From Pyropia yezoensis (lineage: Eukaryota > Rhodophyta > Bangiophyceae > Bangiales > Bangiaceae): DNA of 64,000 nt. Below are positions 34,586 through 45,331 of the stretch, one piece after another; position 1 is the first letter of the stretch, and each line of letters opens with the position of its first letter. The position numbers and the translations under genes are program-made. Below the pieces are notes generated by a model. It was not told the origin of the DNA, made no database searches, and saw only the letters and a list, made by a program, of their open reading frames with translations. The DNA is taken from positions 25,455,122-25,519,121 of the forward strand of contig CM020618.1 in NCBI GenBank assembly GCA_009829735.1. The letters run 5' to 3'.

Positions 34586-36528
34586 TCGTTTCCCGCCGAC
34601 TTGGCGTCCGAATCTGAGAGCGGGGAGGAAGACGACGAGTCCAAAGACGACGTGTCTGCCTCCTCCGCCGAAAGTGTGGCGACCGCGACAACCGGCCGAG
34701 ACCCACCCTCGCGGCGTGAACGTACTTCGTTCGTAGCCGACTTCTTACTCGCATTCCTAACAAGTTGTTGGACGCGTTTACTCAACTTGGGGCAATCATA
34801 TGCCCAGTGTCCATCGGAGTTGCAGTTCCAACACCGATTGTCAGTTCCCGGAGGGGTCTTCCCAACTGGGGAAGACGAAGGGATACCCTGGGAAGTTCCC
34901 ACGGCAGCTACCACCCTCTCCTTGCGGATTCGGCGTGCCTCTCTCAACTCTCTGGCCTGGCGCGCCTCCTCCTGTTCCTTGGCCAACTCGGCCTGACGCT
35001 CCTGGCGTTGTTCCTCCCGCAACTTGCGGTAGGCCTCGCCTCTGCGGTAGGCGAACCTAGCCAACTTGGCCAGGGTCGCCCGGGCAGTGTTATGCTCCCG
35101 GGTCTCCATCCGGACTGACCAATGGAGTCCCTCCACAAACCGACTCTTCACCACAGCTTGTGGATGAAGAAACCCACAAAGATTGTTGAGCTTACGGACT
35201 CGCTCCGCAAAGGACAACTCGTCCTCCGCCTCTTCCTCATGGGCTTGCGTAAACCTCTCGACTTGAAAAGCCAACGCTGCCTCATCAACCATGGCTCTCA
35301 ACAACCAGTTGGCGAGCTCCAAAATGGACATCACCTCCCCAGCGCCTCCACTTGAGGAGCTGGGCATGACGGACATAAGTTCTGTCCGCAGGTCGCCCTT
35401 AGTAAACTCCTGTAGCATGTAAAAAGCCATGCCTTCACTTATGGCATTGTCGTCACAGGCTTTTGTGAAACGACGTAGGAACTCAAAGACACGGAGGGGG
35501 GGGGTTCCATCCCACGCCGCTTTGTGCCCAAAAGAATGAAGTGCATTCTTCTTGGCACGGCCCATGGCTCGGGCCTGGTCAGGACCATACACCACCGACT
35601 TGTTGTGGAGGGCATAGGTCTCACAGTCAAAGATGCTCTGGTAGACCAGGTTGGCTACCTGGATCTTTGGCGGCACCTCACGTTGAGGGAACAGCCGCTG
35701 TGGCACTGGGGTAAGTTCACCCTCAGTGCCTGTAGTCCGGCGCGGCGCGCTTGGTGTAGCCGCCGGCGTTCCCGGGGGGAACTTCCCCATGAAGGGCGTA
35801 TGCCCCACCGAGTATGGTGTGGCTCCCTCGTTGGGAGTCACAGGTGTCGCCCCCAGTTCGGGGCGACCCGAGATAGGCGTGAGGGGGGATTCCCCCTGCG
35901 CCTGCGGGCTCGAAAGCCCCGATCCGGTCTGGACATTAAGGCCATCTGGCAAACTCGCCACAATCTCAATCAGAATTGTATTCGTCATCGTGACCACCAG
36001 GTCCGGCAAAGTCTGCCGCAACACATTGGTCGCCTCCCGACGGACAGTTTCCGCGAGGAGTGGATTGACGACTCCAGTTGAGTCTCGGTCCGCCTCCGGG
36101 AGTCCACCTGAGGGGTAACCACGATCCTCAGGGGTCTCAACCGGGGGCATGGGCGCGAGCCCAGCGCCGACTAACGGAGGTCCGCCGTCCTCCGAAAGCC
36201 TAGTTGGCGACGGCTCCAAGACAAAGTTCGCTCCAACCCGAGTGGAACCCGCGGGGACAGTCCTCACCCCTTGGGACGTTCCCGTTGAGTATACCACGCG
36301 GTGGCCAGACTTCGGCCCACCCACATCAGAAGTGTCACCCGAGTGAACTCCCGACTGAGTCGGGGTGGCCTGTTGCCCGCCCGCACTTCCAGTCCTGCTG
36401 GCTTGAGGGACCTCCAGTCCCTCTGCGACCCCAGGGAAACCCACCTGTGTCTCACCAGTATTCAAAGGCACTGAAGTACGTGCGTCACCCGTGTACTCCC
36501 CGGACGACGGGGGGTCCGAACTAGCCAT
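34582..36528 (-). CDS. gag polyprotein, family A copy 2 (intact, 648 aa)
   Basis: ATG 36528 is chosen because gccaacATGGCT matches the start context of the other gag genes here; an in-frame start 24 nt upstream is less likely. A disordered Pro/Thr/Gly-rich N-terminus (about 290 residues) is followed by the capsid-like core. The core contains IFDCETYALHNKSVVYGPDQ, PLRVFEFLRRFTKACDDNA, ERVRKLNNLCGFLHPQ and VVKSRFVEGLHWSVRMETRE, typical of retrotransposon gag. A charged helix (EEQRQERQAELAKEQEEARQ) and a CCHC knuckle CWNCNSDGHWAYDCP (about 34795-34835) come next. Ends SAGNE, with its TGA overlapping the pol ATG (ATGA). No stop in 648 codons. It forms the particle that packages element RNA. Confidence 0.9.
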   Translation of the reverse strand: MASSDPPSSGEYTGDARTSVPLNTGETQVGFPGVAEGLEVPQASRTGSAGGQQATPTQSGVHSGDTSDVGGPKSGHRVVYSTGTSQGVRTVPAGSTRVGANFVLEPSPTRLSEDGGPPLVGAGLAPMPPVETPEDRGYPSGGLPEADRDSTGVVNPLLAETVRREATNVLRQTLPDLVVTMTNTILIEIVASLPDGLNVQTGSGLSSPQAQGESPLTPISGRPELGATPVTPNEGATPYSVGHTPFMGKFPPGTPAATPSAPRRTTGTEGELTPVPQRLFPQREVPPKIQVANLVYQSIFDCETYALHNKSVVYGPDQARAMGRAKKNALHSFGHKAAWDGTPPLRVFEFLRRFTKACDDNAISEGMAFYMLQEFTKGDLRTELMSVMPSSSSGGAGEVMSILELANWLLRAMVDEAALAFQVERFTQAHEEEAEDELSFAERVRKLNNLCGFLHPQAVVKSRFVEGLHWSVRMETREHNTARATLAKLARFAYRRGEAYRKLREEQRQERQAELAKEQEEARQARELREARRIRKERVVAAVGTSQGIPSSSPVGKTPPGTDNRCWNCNSDGHWAYDCPKLSKRVQQLVRNASKKSATNEVRSRREGGSRPVVAVATLSAEEADTSSLDSSSSSPLSDSDAKSAGNE

Positions 36529-36627
36529 GTTGGCTGACGATCCGTATGACACGGTCCAAGACCACCGTTCCTCTGAGGCAGAGGGCCCCCTACACCCGGG
36601 TGCACCCGGAGGTAAAGTTTACCTCTG

Positions 36628-36645
36628 TCCCCTGCTGCTCCACCA
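36628..36645 (-). other. Primer-binding site, family A copy 2
   Basis: Minus strand TGGTGGAGCAGCAGGGGA, starting 2 nt after the 5' LTR end. Would pair with a tRNA 3' end of sequence TCCCCTGCTGCTCCACCA; the tRNA is not identified. Confidence 0.85.
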
Positions 36646-36647
36646 AA

Positions 36648-37116
36648 TGTGGCAAAAACCACTAGCACACACGGCACCCAAGTTGGGGCGGTGTGCTAGG
36701 GCTGCCTCCCGTGTCGGGGGAACCGGAAGAAGTGCAAGTCGCACACACTCTGTCCCTGTTGTGGGGCAAACCCCCCACGGACAAACAAAAGGATGGTGTG
36801 TGGTCCAACAGTTTCTTCGTCGGGACGGGGACGCAGGGCCAAGCCCCGCTGTCCCTCCCCCTATCCCCCCAGGGTCCCCTCAGAATCTCGCCACTCAGAA
36901 TCTCCCACCCCAGCACCTGCCCACCGGGCCACACGAAAATTCAAGACGATAAATGCAGAAAACCCTCAAATCCAAGTTGGATTTACTTCTAAGCTAACTA
37001 TCCCAAACTTAGGGAATATGGACCCAAATGCAGGGGGAGGAACGGATCAGGCTAGTGGCCTGCCGCCCCTTGCATGGCACGTGTTGCCCCCCTACCTGGG
37101 GTTCAATACTGCCACA
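36648..37116 (-). repeat. 5' LTR of family A copy 2
   Basis: 469 bp, TGTGGCA...TGCCACA ends (7-bp perfect inverted termini), near-identical to LTRs at 50237, 59142 and 61743. Flanking 5 bp on the outside are AGCGT; the matching duplication is lost with the 3' end. Confidence 0.92.
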
Positions 37117-38356
37117 AGCGTATCCCACCTGGGCGTGGGTTGTGCCCCCACCACAGCAGTGGCCTATCGCTAGCCCGAGGGGTCGCCCCTTGCACACACC
37201 AGCCTGCGACGGCGTCCGCGTTGGGGCGGGTGGCAAGGGGAGCACTACCACGTCCCACCCCCGTCCCGCCCAGCGCCCCGCGCGATTGCACCCCCCCCGC
37301 CCGAAAAAAGTCTGACCAGTGAAAAACTTCCGGCGGCCGACGACCTACTCAACGTGCCCACAGGGCGCCTCTCCACAGCGTCAGCCCACGATGTGAGCCA
37401 CGTCCCGTCTGAGAGCACGATTGGGGAGGGGCGGGGCGCTGCCCTGCGCGAGGTCCCGCCGCACAGCAGAGAGGGGCGATACCACGACAGCACCCGTTAT
37501 GGCGCGGGCGCTTCGAGGCGGTGGGGGCCCGGCGAGGCATGTCAGACATCCAGGGCTTACGTGGGGACACGAAAGGAGTACTGGGGTGCGCCGGAGCCCA
37601 CCAGGCTCAGGCAGAGTGGGCGGTGGTAGTGCTACGACCTCTGCGACGCCGACCCGCGCGGGGCTGACAGCCCAGCAGACAGCGGACCAGTGGGGGCGCC
37701 GCTCGGCCGACGCCTACGTAGGCGCCCCGTCTGCACACTGGAACCATGTTGCTGCTCGCAGCGGGGCGGCGGCGGGCGTCCGACGACAAGCTCTTTCAGG
37801 CAGGCCCTCTTGCGCCAGCCCGACGGCCTGCGCTATTTGTGAGTCCTGCAAGTGGGGGTCGGCCAGCTGACAAAACCGCGCTCCACCAAGAACAGCGGCC
37901 TCCCCCGAGACGGCGTGGTACGACGGAAAAAGAGGGGCCACGAGGCCTGGAGAGCTCCTGCGCCCTCAATAAAGCATGGAGCGGTAGCGATCGTCATTTG
38001 TTCATTGCGATCGCGTTGCGATCGTGTGGTGCGCGTGGCACAAATGTTCTGCCCGGCTGCTGAATGCAAGAGATTCCTTGTCAACCAATGACAGTGCTGC
38101 GCGCTTGGGGTTGTCCTCCCCGTCCTCCCCTTAGCTAGTCTGGTTCAAAAAAAAGAAATGTTGACCACTGCCCAAATTGTCGACCACTCCTGTAAATGAA
38201 GGGAGGCACAAGTGGCTGCAAGACAGCCCGATTGACTTGGCGGCGGCTGTTTCGTCGGCCCCAGAGCTACGGGAGCTCGGTTCCAAGTATGTTTACCGTC
38301 GCCGGCTTCACCGCCCCCTCACAGCGATTGACCCATCCCCTTCCTAATCCCATCGA
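37117..38356. other. No recognisable gene
   Basis: GC-rich sequence to about 37950, then mixed. Overlapping short ORFs on both strands without a recognisable domain. A minus-strand stretch near 37941-37714 looks protein-like, but I cannot assign it. Contains a T run (38369-38379) just before the pogo-like pseudogene. Confidence 0.45.
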
Positions 38357-40046
38357 GTGTCGCCGTCCTTTTTTTTTTTTACGTGCACCTTGCCTTCACC
38401 CCCTGACGACCAATCATCCGCTAACGAGTCCGATGCGAGCCCCCGTGTTTGCGGCACACGGCTGACGTCTGAGATGCAGGAGAATCTGAAGATGACCCGG
38501 GTTGAGCACAAGACGCCGAGCGTGGCTGCCCTTATGCAGGCGACGGGAGCGATCCGGTCCAACGTGCGGACCTGGCTGCAGAACCGTGGCAAGGATGTGG
38601 CGCTCGGGCGTCCTCGGTTTCTCTTCAGGGAGAAGGAGGGCACCATGGCGGTTTAACTTGCCTCATGGACTAAGGGGGGTGACGCCCTGACGTGTGGGCT
38701 TGCCGGTGTAATGTTGCGGCAGTATATTGCCGACGTGAGGAGGGAGGCAGATGCGGAGAGGTGCTTTGGGGTGGGTGGGACTCCGGGTCATACTTTTTTC
38801 CAACGCTTTCTGGAGGGTCGCCCGGAGCTTCGGGGCGTGCGGCCTGTTGCCCTTGGGGGTGTACGGGCTCTGGCTTCGACGCCAGAGGCGGTGGCAAAGT
38901 TTTTTTGCTGCTTTTCGGTTTTTCTGTTCTGAGCTTGGCATTACCAAGGCATCGCAGGTCTGGAACACCGACGATTCCATGATGAGCGCGGAGGAGCTGA
39001 TGCGCAAGACCAAAGTCAAGGTGATTTCCCTCAAGGACGACGGCAGCACGGCGTTCGTCATCCCGTCAGTCCAGAGCGGGGCGGAGCCCGCCAACCTGGA
39101 GGCGACTATCTGCGCGGACGGGCCGCGCCTCCCCGTGTTTGTGGTCGTGGCGGGCAGAGGGGGGCGGCTCCCAATTGCTGTTATGGAGCAGGTCGCTGGC
39201 CCCCCGCGCCGCGTCCCCCTGGCGTCGATTTTGGAGGACGGGGCCGAGGCGCACCGTCGCGAGAAGCCAGGGTTTGACAGGGACTTGTGAAAAACGTTTG
39301 CGCGGTTTGCGGCGCAGCACCGGGAGGGGCGGGGCCGGGCGGAGTGAAAGGTGCTGCTGATGGACGGGTGCAAGGTCCACGCGTCGGCGGTGGGCCTGCG
39401 TGTGCTCAAGGATGCCAAAGTGGTCGTGCCGATGTTCCCCTCCCTCCTGTCGCCCATCCTGTAGGCGTTGGACGGCCAGCCCTTCCTCAAGACCTAGGAG
39501 AGGAGCGTCACTGTGACGGGGGCGATGCTCTTCACTCTCCCCAGGGGGGCAAAGTTTAACTTAATCCACCTCATGAAGCTGATCAACTGGAGCACGTTCC
39601 ATGGGCTGTTATCTGTCAACATCATCACTGGCTACCGCGAGACGGGCACGTGGCACATCAAGCCCGGCGCAATTGACTTGACGCACCTTCTGAAAGGCAA
39701 AGGCACCAAGTACTCTAAACGGGTGGTGGACACTGGACGGCTTTGCGTGCGACTAGGGCCCGAGGCTCGGCGAGAGATGCGTGAGCCGCAAGTGTCGTTT
39801 GGGTCAGTGCCCACCGGAGGTCGGGCCGCGGAGGCCACTAGCGAGGCGGTGATAGGGGCCCTCGGGGAGCTGGACAAGGCCGCGGCGGCCAGGAAGTCGG
39901 CGAAGGACAAGCTCGAGGCGGGCAGGGAGGCCAAGCGTGTGGCCGTTATCGAGTTGGAGGCGCGGACGGAGGCCCAGGCAGAGGCGCGCCGCAAGAGCCC
40001 CGAGTTCCGCGCCCGCAAGGAGAGCTTGCGCCGCCGTGCAGCTTGA
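38357..40046 (+). pseudogene. pogo/Tigger (CENP-B-like, DDE) transposase pseudogene
   Basis: Frame 2 first: an HTH region (NLKMTRVEHKTPSVAALMQA...NVRTWLQNRG), TAA 38654, then a CENP-B-type second HTH (GGTPGHTFFQRFLEGRPEL). A frame change in the T run 38900-38906 leads to frame 3, with RFFCSELGITKASQVWNTDD holding the first catalytic Asp. LLMDGCKVHAS (about 39354) carries the second Asp, and PMFPSLLSPIL-stop-ALDGQPFLKT corresponds to the family's LPPxTTHxLQPLD block. In-frame stops: TGA 39288, TGA 39345, TAG 39462, TAG 39495. The last 177 codons (39513-40046) are open and end in a coiled-coil-like Ala/Glu/Arg-rich tail. This is the cut-and-paste transposase of a Tc1/mariner-superfamily element, dead in this copy. 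Terminal inverted repeats not found. Confidence 0.8.
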
Positions 40047-41917
40047 GTGCGGGCGGCGGCTGGCCACATTGGGCCCTACGAGAGCGCGCCCGGCAGGGTT
40101 TTGGAGGAAAGGCCACGTTGCAAGAGGGCGCGTTAGAGCCTGCGGTGGGATGAGGTTGGAAGGGGGGGAGTGCGGGGGCGGGGTAGTAGGGGAGGGCGGG
40201 CGGGGGAGCTTGGGTGGGGGGGTGGGGGGGGAGGTGGTGGGGGGGTTTGGGGGGGGGGGCTTGGGGTGGTCAGGGGGGGTGGGGGACGGCGGGGTCGAGT
40301 CGCGGTTGAGGGGTGGGAGCAGGAAAAGGGGAGAGAGAAGAGGCATGGCCGATAAGACACTCATTGGGAAATACATTGGGAGACGATACAGGTGCGCCGC
40401 AGTGGCACGTCAAGACCTGGTCCAGGTGCAACAAACAGGAAGTCCGATTGGTCGACATTATAGTCACCGACATATGACTCTTAATACTTTCTACAGAAGA
40501 GATACAGAGCGAAAGACACATCACTCCCCAGTAAACACACACTCGATGCGTGCTTTTTTTTCATGTCTGTGTGTCTCTCGGCGGCAACGGGTACCGCTGA
40601 AACCCCCCAAAATGGTCAACATTAGAACCAGACTGGCTATGGCCAGGAAAAGGGGCGAGCCCGGTCCAGGTCCCCAACGCATGGATATGTCCGCCTGTTT
40701 CGCAGATACGTGATTTATGTAACTACATTCCTCTTCGCTCGTGCGAGAGTTCTTGAATGCCGTGATCCGGTGTGATTTGATGTCGTTCGGCATTGATGCG
40801 CGCTATTCCGGGCCCCCCATGGGCTGCTTGGGGACCAATTCTTGCTTATTTGAGCAATTTTCTGCAACGTGCACATATTCCCGGATGGGGAGCGCATTGT
40901 TGGTTATGCTCTCATCTCACGAACGTTGGAATTATTTCGATGAACCCACGCTGTCGGCCACCCCGGTCAGCGCCGTCGTCGCCACCACCACCGTCGTGCC
41001 CACCACCACCGTCGTCGCCACTACCACGATCGTCGCCGATGCAGGAGTCGTGCCCACCACCATCGTCGTCGCGACTACCACGGTCGTCGCCGCTACCACG
41101 GATGGCGGGGGGGGGAGCGGGCGGGAGCGGAGCGGAGCGGAGGGGAGGGAAAGTGGCGAAGGGCGACTCAGCGAGGTGGCCGGGGGAGGGGCGGGTGGAA
41201 GCCGTGTGGTGTGCGGAAGGGTGGGGGGGGGGGGGCGGGCGAAAGGAGGAGGGCGCGGGCCCGTGGGTCGGGGGAGAAAGTGTCGGACACGCGGCGGCGG
41301 AGGAGGAGACGGGGCAACGTCACCGGGGGGGGGATCGGCAACCCGGACGGCTGGCGCGCCCGCGCGCAAGTGGGGAAAGCCTCTAAGCTCAGTGTGAGGG
41401 AAGAAGAGGCGGCCGACCCGTCCGAGTGGCCACGGCGTGCGCGTCTGGAGACGGCACGAAGTCCAGCAGCGGCGGCCAACACAACCGTCGCGGGTCAGTG
41501 TGTCCGTGCAGAGGGAAGTACGTTAGGTCGCAAGAGGGGCCCGTACGCCGAGCGGCCCGCGTCGTCCGCGTTGGCCACGCGGTTTTTGGGTCTGCACTGC
41601 GGGGGTTTGGTTTGAGTGTCAGGGACGGCGCTGGATTTCTACCTATGCCCGACAGCCACCTCCTCTACAATGACGAGGTAGGGCCCCGGGGCCAATGGGG
41701 CGCAACTGCCACGGTGCGAAGGGGGTGGGGGGAGAGGGCGCTGCCAGATCCCATCTGGCCTGCCTTTTTCCTTGGCCCGTGATGTGACTGTGGGCGGCTG
41801 GGGCGGGGCGGGGGGGGGGGGGGGCGCGGCAGCGACTCCCCCGCCGGCCCGGCACGTCCGTCGTCTTCGCGCCTGTTGCCAGCCGCGCAGACGACGTCTG
41901 GGCCTCTCGGGTCTGGA
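40047..41917. other. G-rich spacer before the DIRS-like element
   Basis: Long G-rich tracts at 40150-40300 and 41110-41350, a poly-G run near 41810, and the tandem repeat at 40972-41102. No supported gene. It may contain the left terminal repeat of the DIRS-like element, which I could not delimit. Confidence 0.45.
40972..41102. repeat. Degenerate 18-bp tandem repeat
   Basis: Units of the type gtcgtcgccaccaccacc, reading V-V-A-T-T-T on the plus strand (VVATTTVVPTTTVVATTTIV). About seven imperfect copies. Confidence 0.75.
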
Positions 41918-43466
41918 ATGGCGGTGAACTTGGGTTGCGGCCCTATGCTGGCGCTTTCGCCAACGAAGCCCTCCCTCACGGGGGGGCCGCGGTGCGGCCG
42001 AACTATCTGCCGCCCCGTGCCGGCCCTTGTGGGCATCGGTGAACTTTGCGCTGTGTGGAGGGTTGCTTCTTGTTCGCTGGCCGGTCCCCTGGTCGCCTGG
42101 GCCCTGGTTTCAGAGTCGCAGCAGGTTGTGGGAGGGCCTTCCGGCGTACCGGTGGTAGCTGACGAGGAGGACGAGATCCGCCACGTCCACACGCCTGACG
42201 GCGGGGGCGGCGGTGGCGGTGAAGGCGGCGACGGTGGCAGTTGCGGCAGCGGTGCCGAGCGCGACCCACCCACCCCTCCCTTCCCTCGACCTCCACCGGG
42301 TGGCGTTGACGGCGGCGAACGCCCCCCCCGACGAATCCCTCCGCACGGCGCCCGTCCGATCGCCTTTGACGACGACGAGGAGGACGACGAAGAAGACGAC
42401 GGTGGCAGCTCGGACTACGTCCTGGCCGGCGACGGGTCCTACGAGGACTACTCCTTGCAGGTGGTCGCCGTCAACCACGGGATTGCGGACGGTTATGGCC
42501 GACCCCCCCGCCTTGCCCCCCCCGACTACTTCTCTCGCGCGGAGGAACGGCGCGCGCTCAACCACCGCGACCCCATCTGGGGCTTTGTGCTGCCCCACGC
42601 CTGCCGGACCGACCGCGGCGACCGCTTCTGGCGGCCCTTTCGCGTCCACAATGATTCGCGCTGGTCCGAGGCATTTTCTTCCTCTCCCGCGCCCGTCATC
42701 GAGGACGCGCGCACGGTCTACAACGCTTGCGCTTGGGTGCAGACGGTCCACAACGGCCTACTGGACGCCGAGCTTGACCACCTCGGCGGTGCGCTGACGG
42801 CGCGAGAGCTGCTCAACTAGGTCAAGTACACGCGCGCGTCTCTGCATCAGCTGTTTCTCATCCTCGTGACGCGGTACAAGGTCCTGTCCGAGCAAAGCTC
42901 GAACTTTACGCTGGCCGCCATCCTGCAAGACTGGTTGCTGGCCCCGGCCTACGCGGAGGTTATCTACTGCCCCACCACGTCTTTTTTCCAGTCGTCCGTG
43001 CTTGCAACGCACCTTCGCTATCTCGCGGGAGCAGGCCGACCGGGTGCAAGCCCGCATCCGCCCTCCTCGGCCCGCGTCCGCCGCCGATCCCGACGCCTCT
43101 ACCTTGTCGGCCGCTGCACGCTGCCGTGCACTCGCGCGCCGCAATGGGACGCCAAACGCGCCCAACCCCTGGCAGCCCCAGGCTAACCCGAGCGGCGGCG
43201 GCCATGGCGGCGGCGGAAGAGGCGGCGGCGGCGCTAACGGCCCGAATGATGGCCGAGGCGGCCACCCTTGTGATGCCGTCAACTTTGGAGGCGGCGGCAA
43301 CGAAGGCGGCGGCATTCACCGGAACCCTGAAAGCGATGGCGGCTGCGGCGCCGCCGCCGGCGGTGCAGGCGGCGCCGCGGCGCCCCCGGCCGCCGCGTCA
43401 GTTGCCTCATGGGCGACCTGCCGCGCCCCCGCCTTCGCAGCAGCTGCGGTCGGGCCCCCCACCTAG
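41918..43466 (+). pseudogene. gag-like ORF1 of the DIRS-like element, broken
   Basis: ATG 41918, frame 2: Gly/Pro-rich N-terminus, an acidic block (FDDDEEDDEEDDGGSSDYVL), then a globular part (DPIWGFVLPHACRTDRGDRF, ARTVYNACAWVQTVHNGLLD). TAG 42818 stands in place of a probable CAG; the same frame continues (VKYTRASLHQLFLILVTRYK, AAILQDWLLAPAYAEVIYC) until a 1-base frame change near 43000. It then continues in frame 3 (QRTFAISREQADRVQARIRP) with a Gly/Ala-rich tail to TAG 43464. Position and organisation match DIRS ORF1, which acts as gag; sequence identity to known gags cannot be judged by eye. Confidence 0.65.
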
Positions 43467-43559
43467 CGTGCTGGGTGGTACGGCGACGAACCCGGCACGC
43501 ACCAGCCGCCGGCGGCCGCCCAAGCCGGCCCGGCTGGCGACCCAGCGGCGTTTGGCGGC

Positions 43560-45331
43560 CGAAGCCGCCCGAACGGCGCCCACGGCCCACGCGACCCGTG
43601 TCCGCGCCGCGTTGCACGAGTGGATAGCCGTGGGCGCTCCCACTTGGCTGCTTTGCTTCCTCAAGTTCGGGTACAACATTCCCGGGGCGCACGCCGCCGC
43701 CGCTGCGTCGCCGCCGCCCCTACCCTCAACCGTCGGCCGACCTGGCCTTTGGCCACAAGACGGCCGACACGTGGGTCACGAACGGCTTCGTCCTCGAGCT
43801 CAGCCCCGCCGACGCAGCCCGAGCCAAGAACGTCAGCCCCTTCTTCGTTGTCCACCACCCCAAGGACCGTCTGGTAGTCGACTTCTCGGACAAGAACGAC
43901 TATATGGAGGAACGCTTTTTCACCTACGACAACTTGCCCCGCTTTGCGTCGCAGCTCCTGCCTGGCGACCACCTCATCAGCTGGGACATTTCGGACGCCT
44001 TCATGCACATCCCTCTATGCCCCGCGGACCAGCGGCGCCTGTGCTTGTGCGTCGGCGACCGCTTCTTCTTCCCGCTGGTGTTGCCCGTCGGCATGAAGCT
44101 CTGTCCGTTCGCCTTTACCAAGGTGCTCCGCCCGGTCGTCGGCGCTCTCCGACGCGCGGGCCTCAGTGTTATGGCGTACATGGACGACTTCGGGGGACGT
44201 CCGCCCGGTTCGGGGCCGACGTCGGCGGCCCAGGCGACGTCCATACGTCGCTGGGTGGTCACCCTCTTCTCAAGGCTCGGCCTGATGGTGCACCCGTCCA
44301 AGGGCGCCGTCGTCGGCACGACGGCGCTGCCATTGCTCGGCTACATCCTCGACCCCAAACGGCGGCTCATCCTCTTGTCCGCGACACGGTTCACCACCCT
44401 GACAGCCGCAGCCTTCGCGCTGTCCACGACCGCCTGCGCCTCCTCGCGGCGAGTCTCCCTCAAGGACCTCCAACGCTTCACCGGCAAGCCCGTGTCGTGC
44501 AGTCCGGCCATCCCGGCCGGTCGCCTCTTCCTGCAGCGGCTTTATGCCCCCCCGCGTGGCCACCTGCACGCCCGCTCTGTGAAGCTGGCGCATGGCGCCT
44601 TGCGCGACCTCGGGTGGTGGCGCAACCTTGCTTTCTCCCCCCACGTCGGTCGCGCGCTGTGGCCTACCCCCCTCGGTCTCCTCACGAGGGACGCCTCTTC
44701 GTCCGGTTGGAGGGGCCACTGGAACAACACGGTGCCCGCGTCCGGCTTCTTCGCCGCGGTTCGACGCCCGTCCCACATCAACATCAAGGAGGTCGAAGCG
44801 GTGACGCAGTCCCTCCTGGCGCTGCGCCGCCACTACGCCATTACGAACGGGGTGGTCGACTTGAACATCGACAAAAAAATCGCCCTGTATTGCATCAACT
44901 CGTTCGCCTCCCGCTCGCCGGCCTTGAACGCCGCTCTGCGCCGACTCTACGCGCTCTGTCGCGCGTTGGGCCTCACCCTCCGCGAGAGATGGCTGTCGTC
45001 CCTCGCCAACTGGTGGGCGGACAAGCTCAGCCGGAACCGCGACCGGACCGACTGGCGCTTGTCTCCCTCCATGCTCTCCCGTCTCACAGCGCGCTACGGC
45101 CCTCACGAGGTCGACCTGTTCGCGACCTCCCTTGACACCCACTGACCCCGTCTTTTCTCCTTCCCCGCCTCCCCGGGCTGCGACGGCATCGACGCCCTCC
45201 GACAGGACTGGTCGACAGGGAACCTGTACGCCAACCCGCGCTTCGCCAAGATCCCCTTGGTGCTCGACAAGATCGCCACGGACCGCGGTACGCTGACCTT
45301 GGTCCTGCCGGTCTGGCAGGACCAAGACTGA
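43560..45331 (+). pseudogene. RT-RNase H ORF of the DIRS-like element
   Basis: N-terminal RALHEWIAVGAP-type motif (VRAALHEWIAVGAPTWLLCF) in frame 1, then a frame change near 43700 into frame 2, where RLVVDFSDKN, WDISDAFMHIPL and the catalytic AYMDD (about 44178-44192) form the reverse transcriptase. RNase H residues follow: LLTRDASSSGWRG, INIKEVEAV, VDLNIDKKIA and LANWWADKLSR. The VDLFATSLDTH segment leads to TGA 45143, beyond which the frame continues with GCDGIDALRQDW and LVLPVWQDQ, typical of the DIRS C-terminal region. The final TGA 45329-45331 overlaps the recombinase ATG (TGATG); a W codon is expected there, so it may be a genuine stop-start junction or a G-to-A lesion. Confidence 0.85.

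Larger units (their letters stand above)
28536..37116 (-). mobile_element. Family A Ty3/gypsy (chromovirus-like) copy 2, 3' LTR missing
   Basis: Minus-strand order: 5' LTR 37116-36648, PBS, gag, pol with chromodomain, then the plus-strand aORF. Compared with copy 3 it stops at the aORF start (about 28536), where Harbinger-related DNA begins, so PPT and 3' LTR were lost. gag is fully open, pol has one frameshift and a few stops, aORF has several lesions. Confidence 0.92.

Noticed and set aside
43126..45135. 669-codon plus-strand frame overlapping the DIRS RT
   Set aside because: Only its first part (to about 43700) carries RT-like sequence; the rest is a His/Arg/Pro-rich shadow of the true RT frame.
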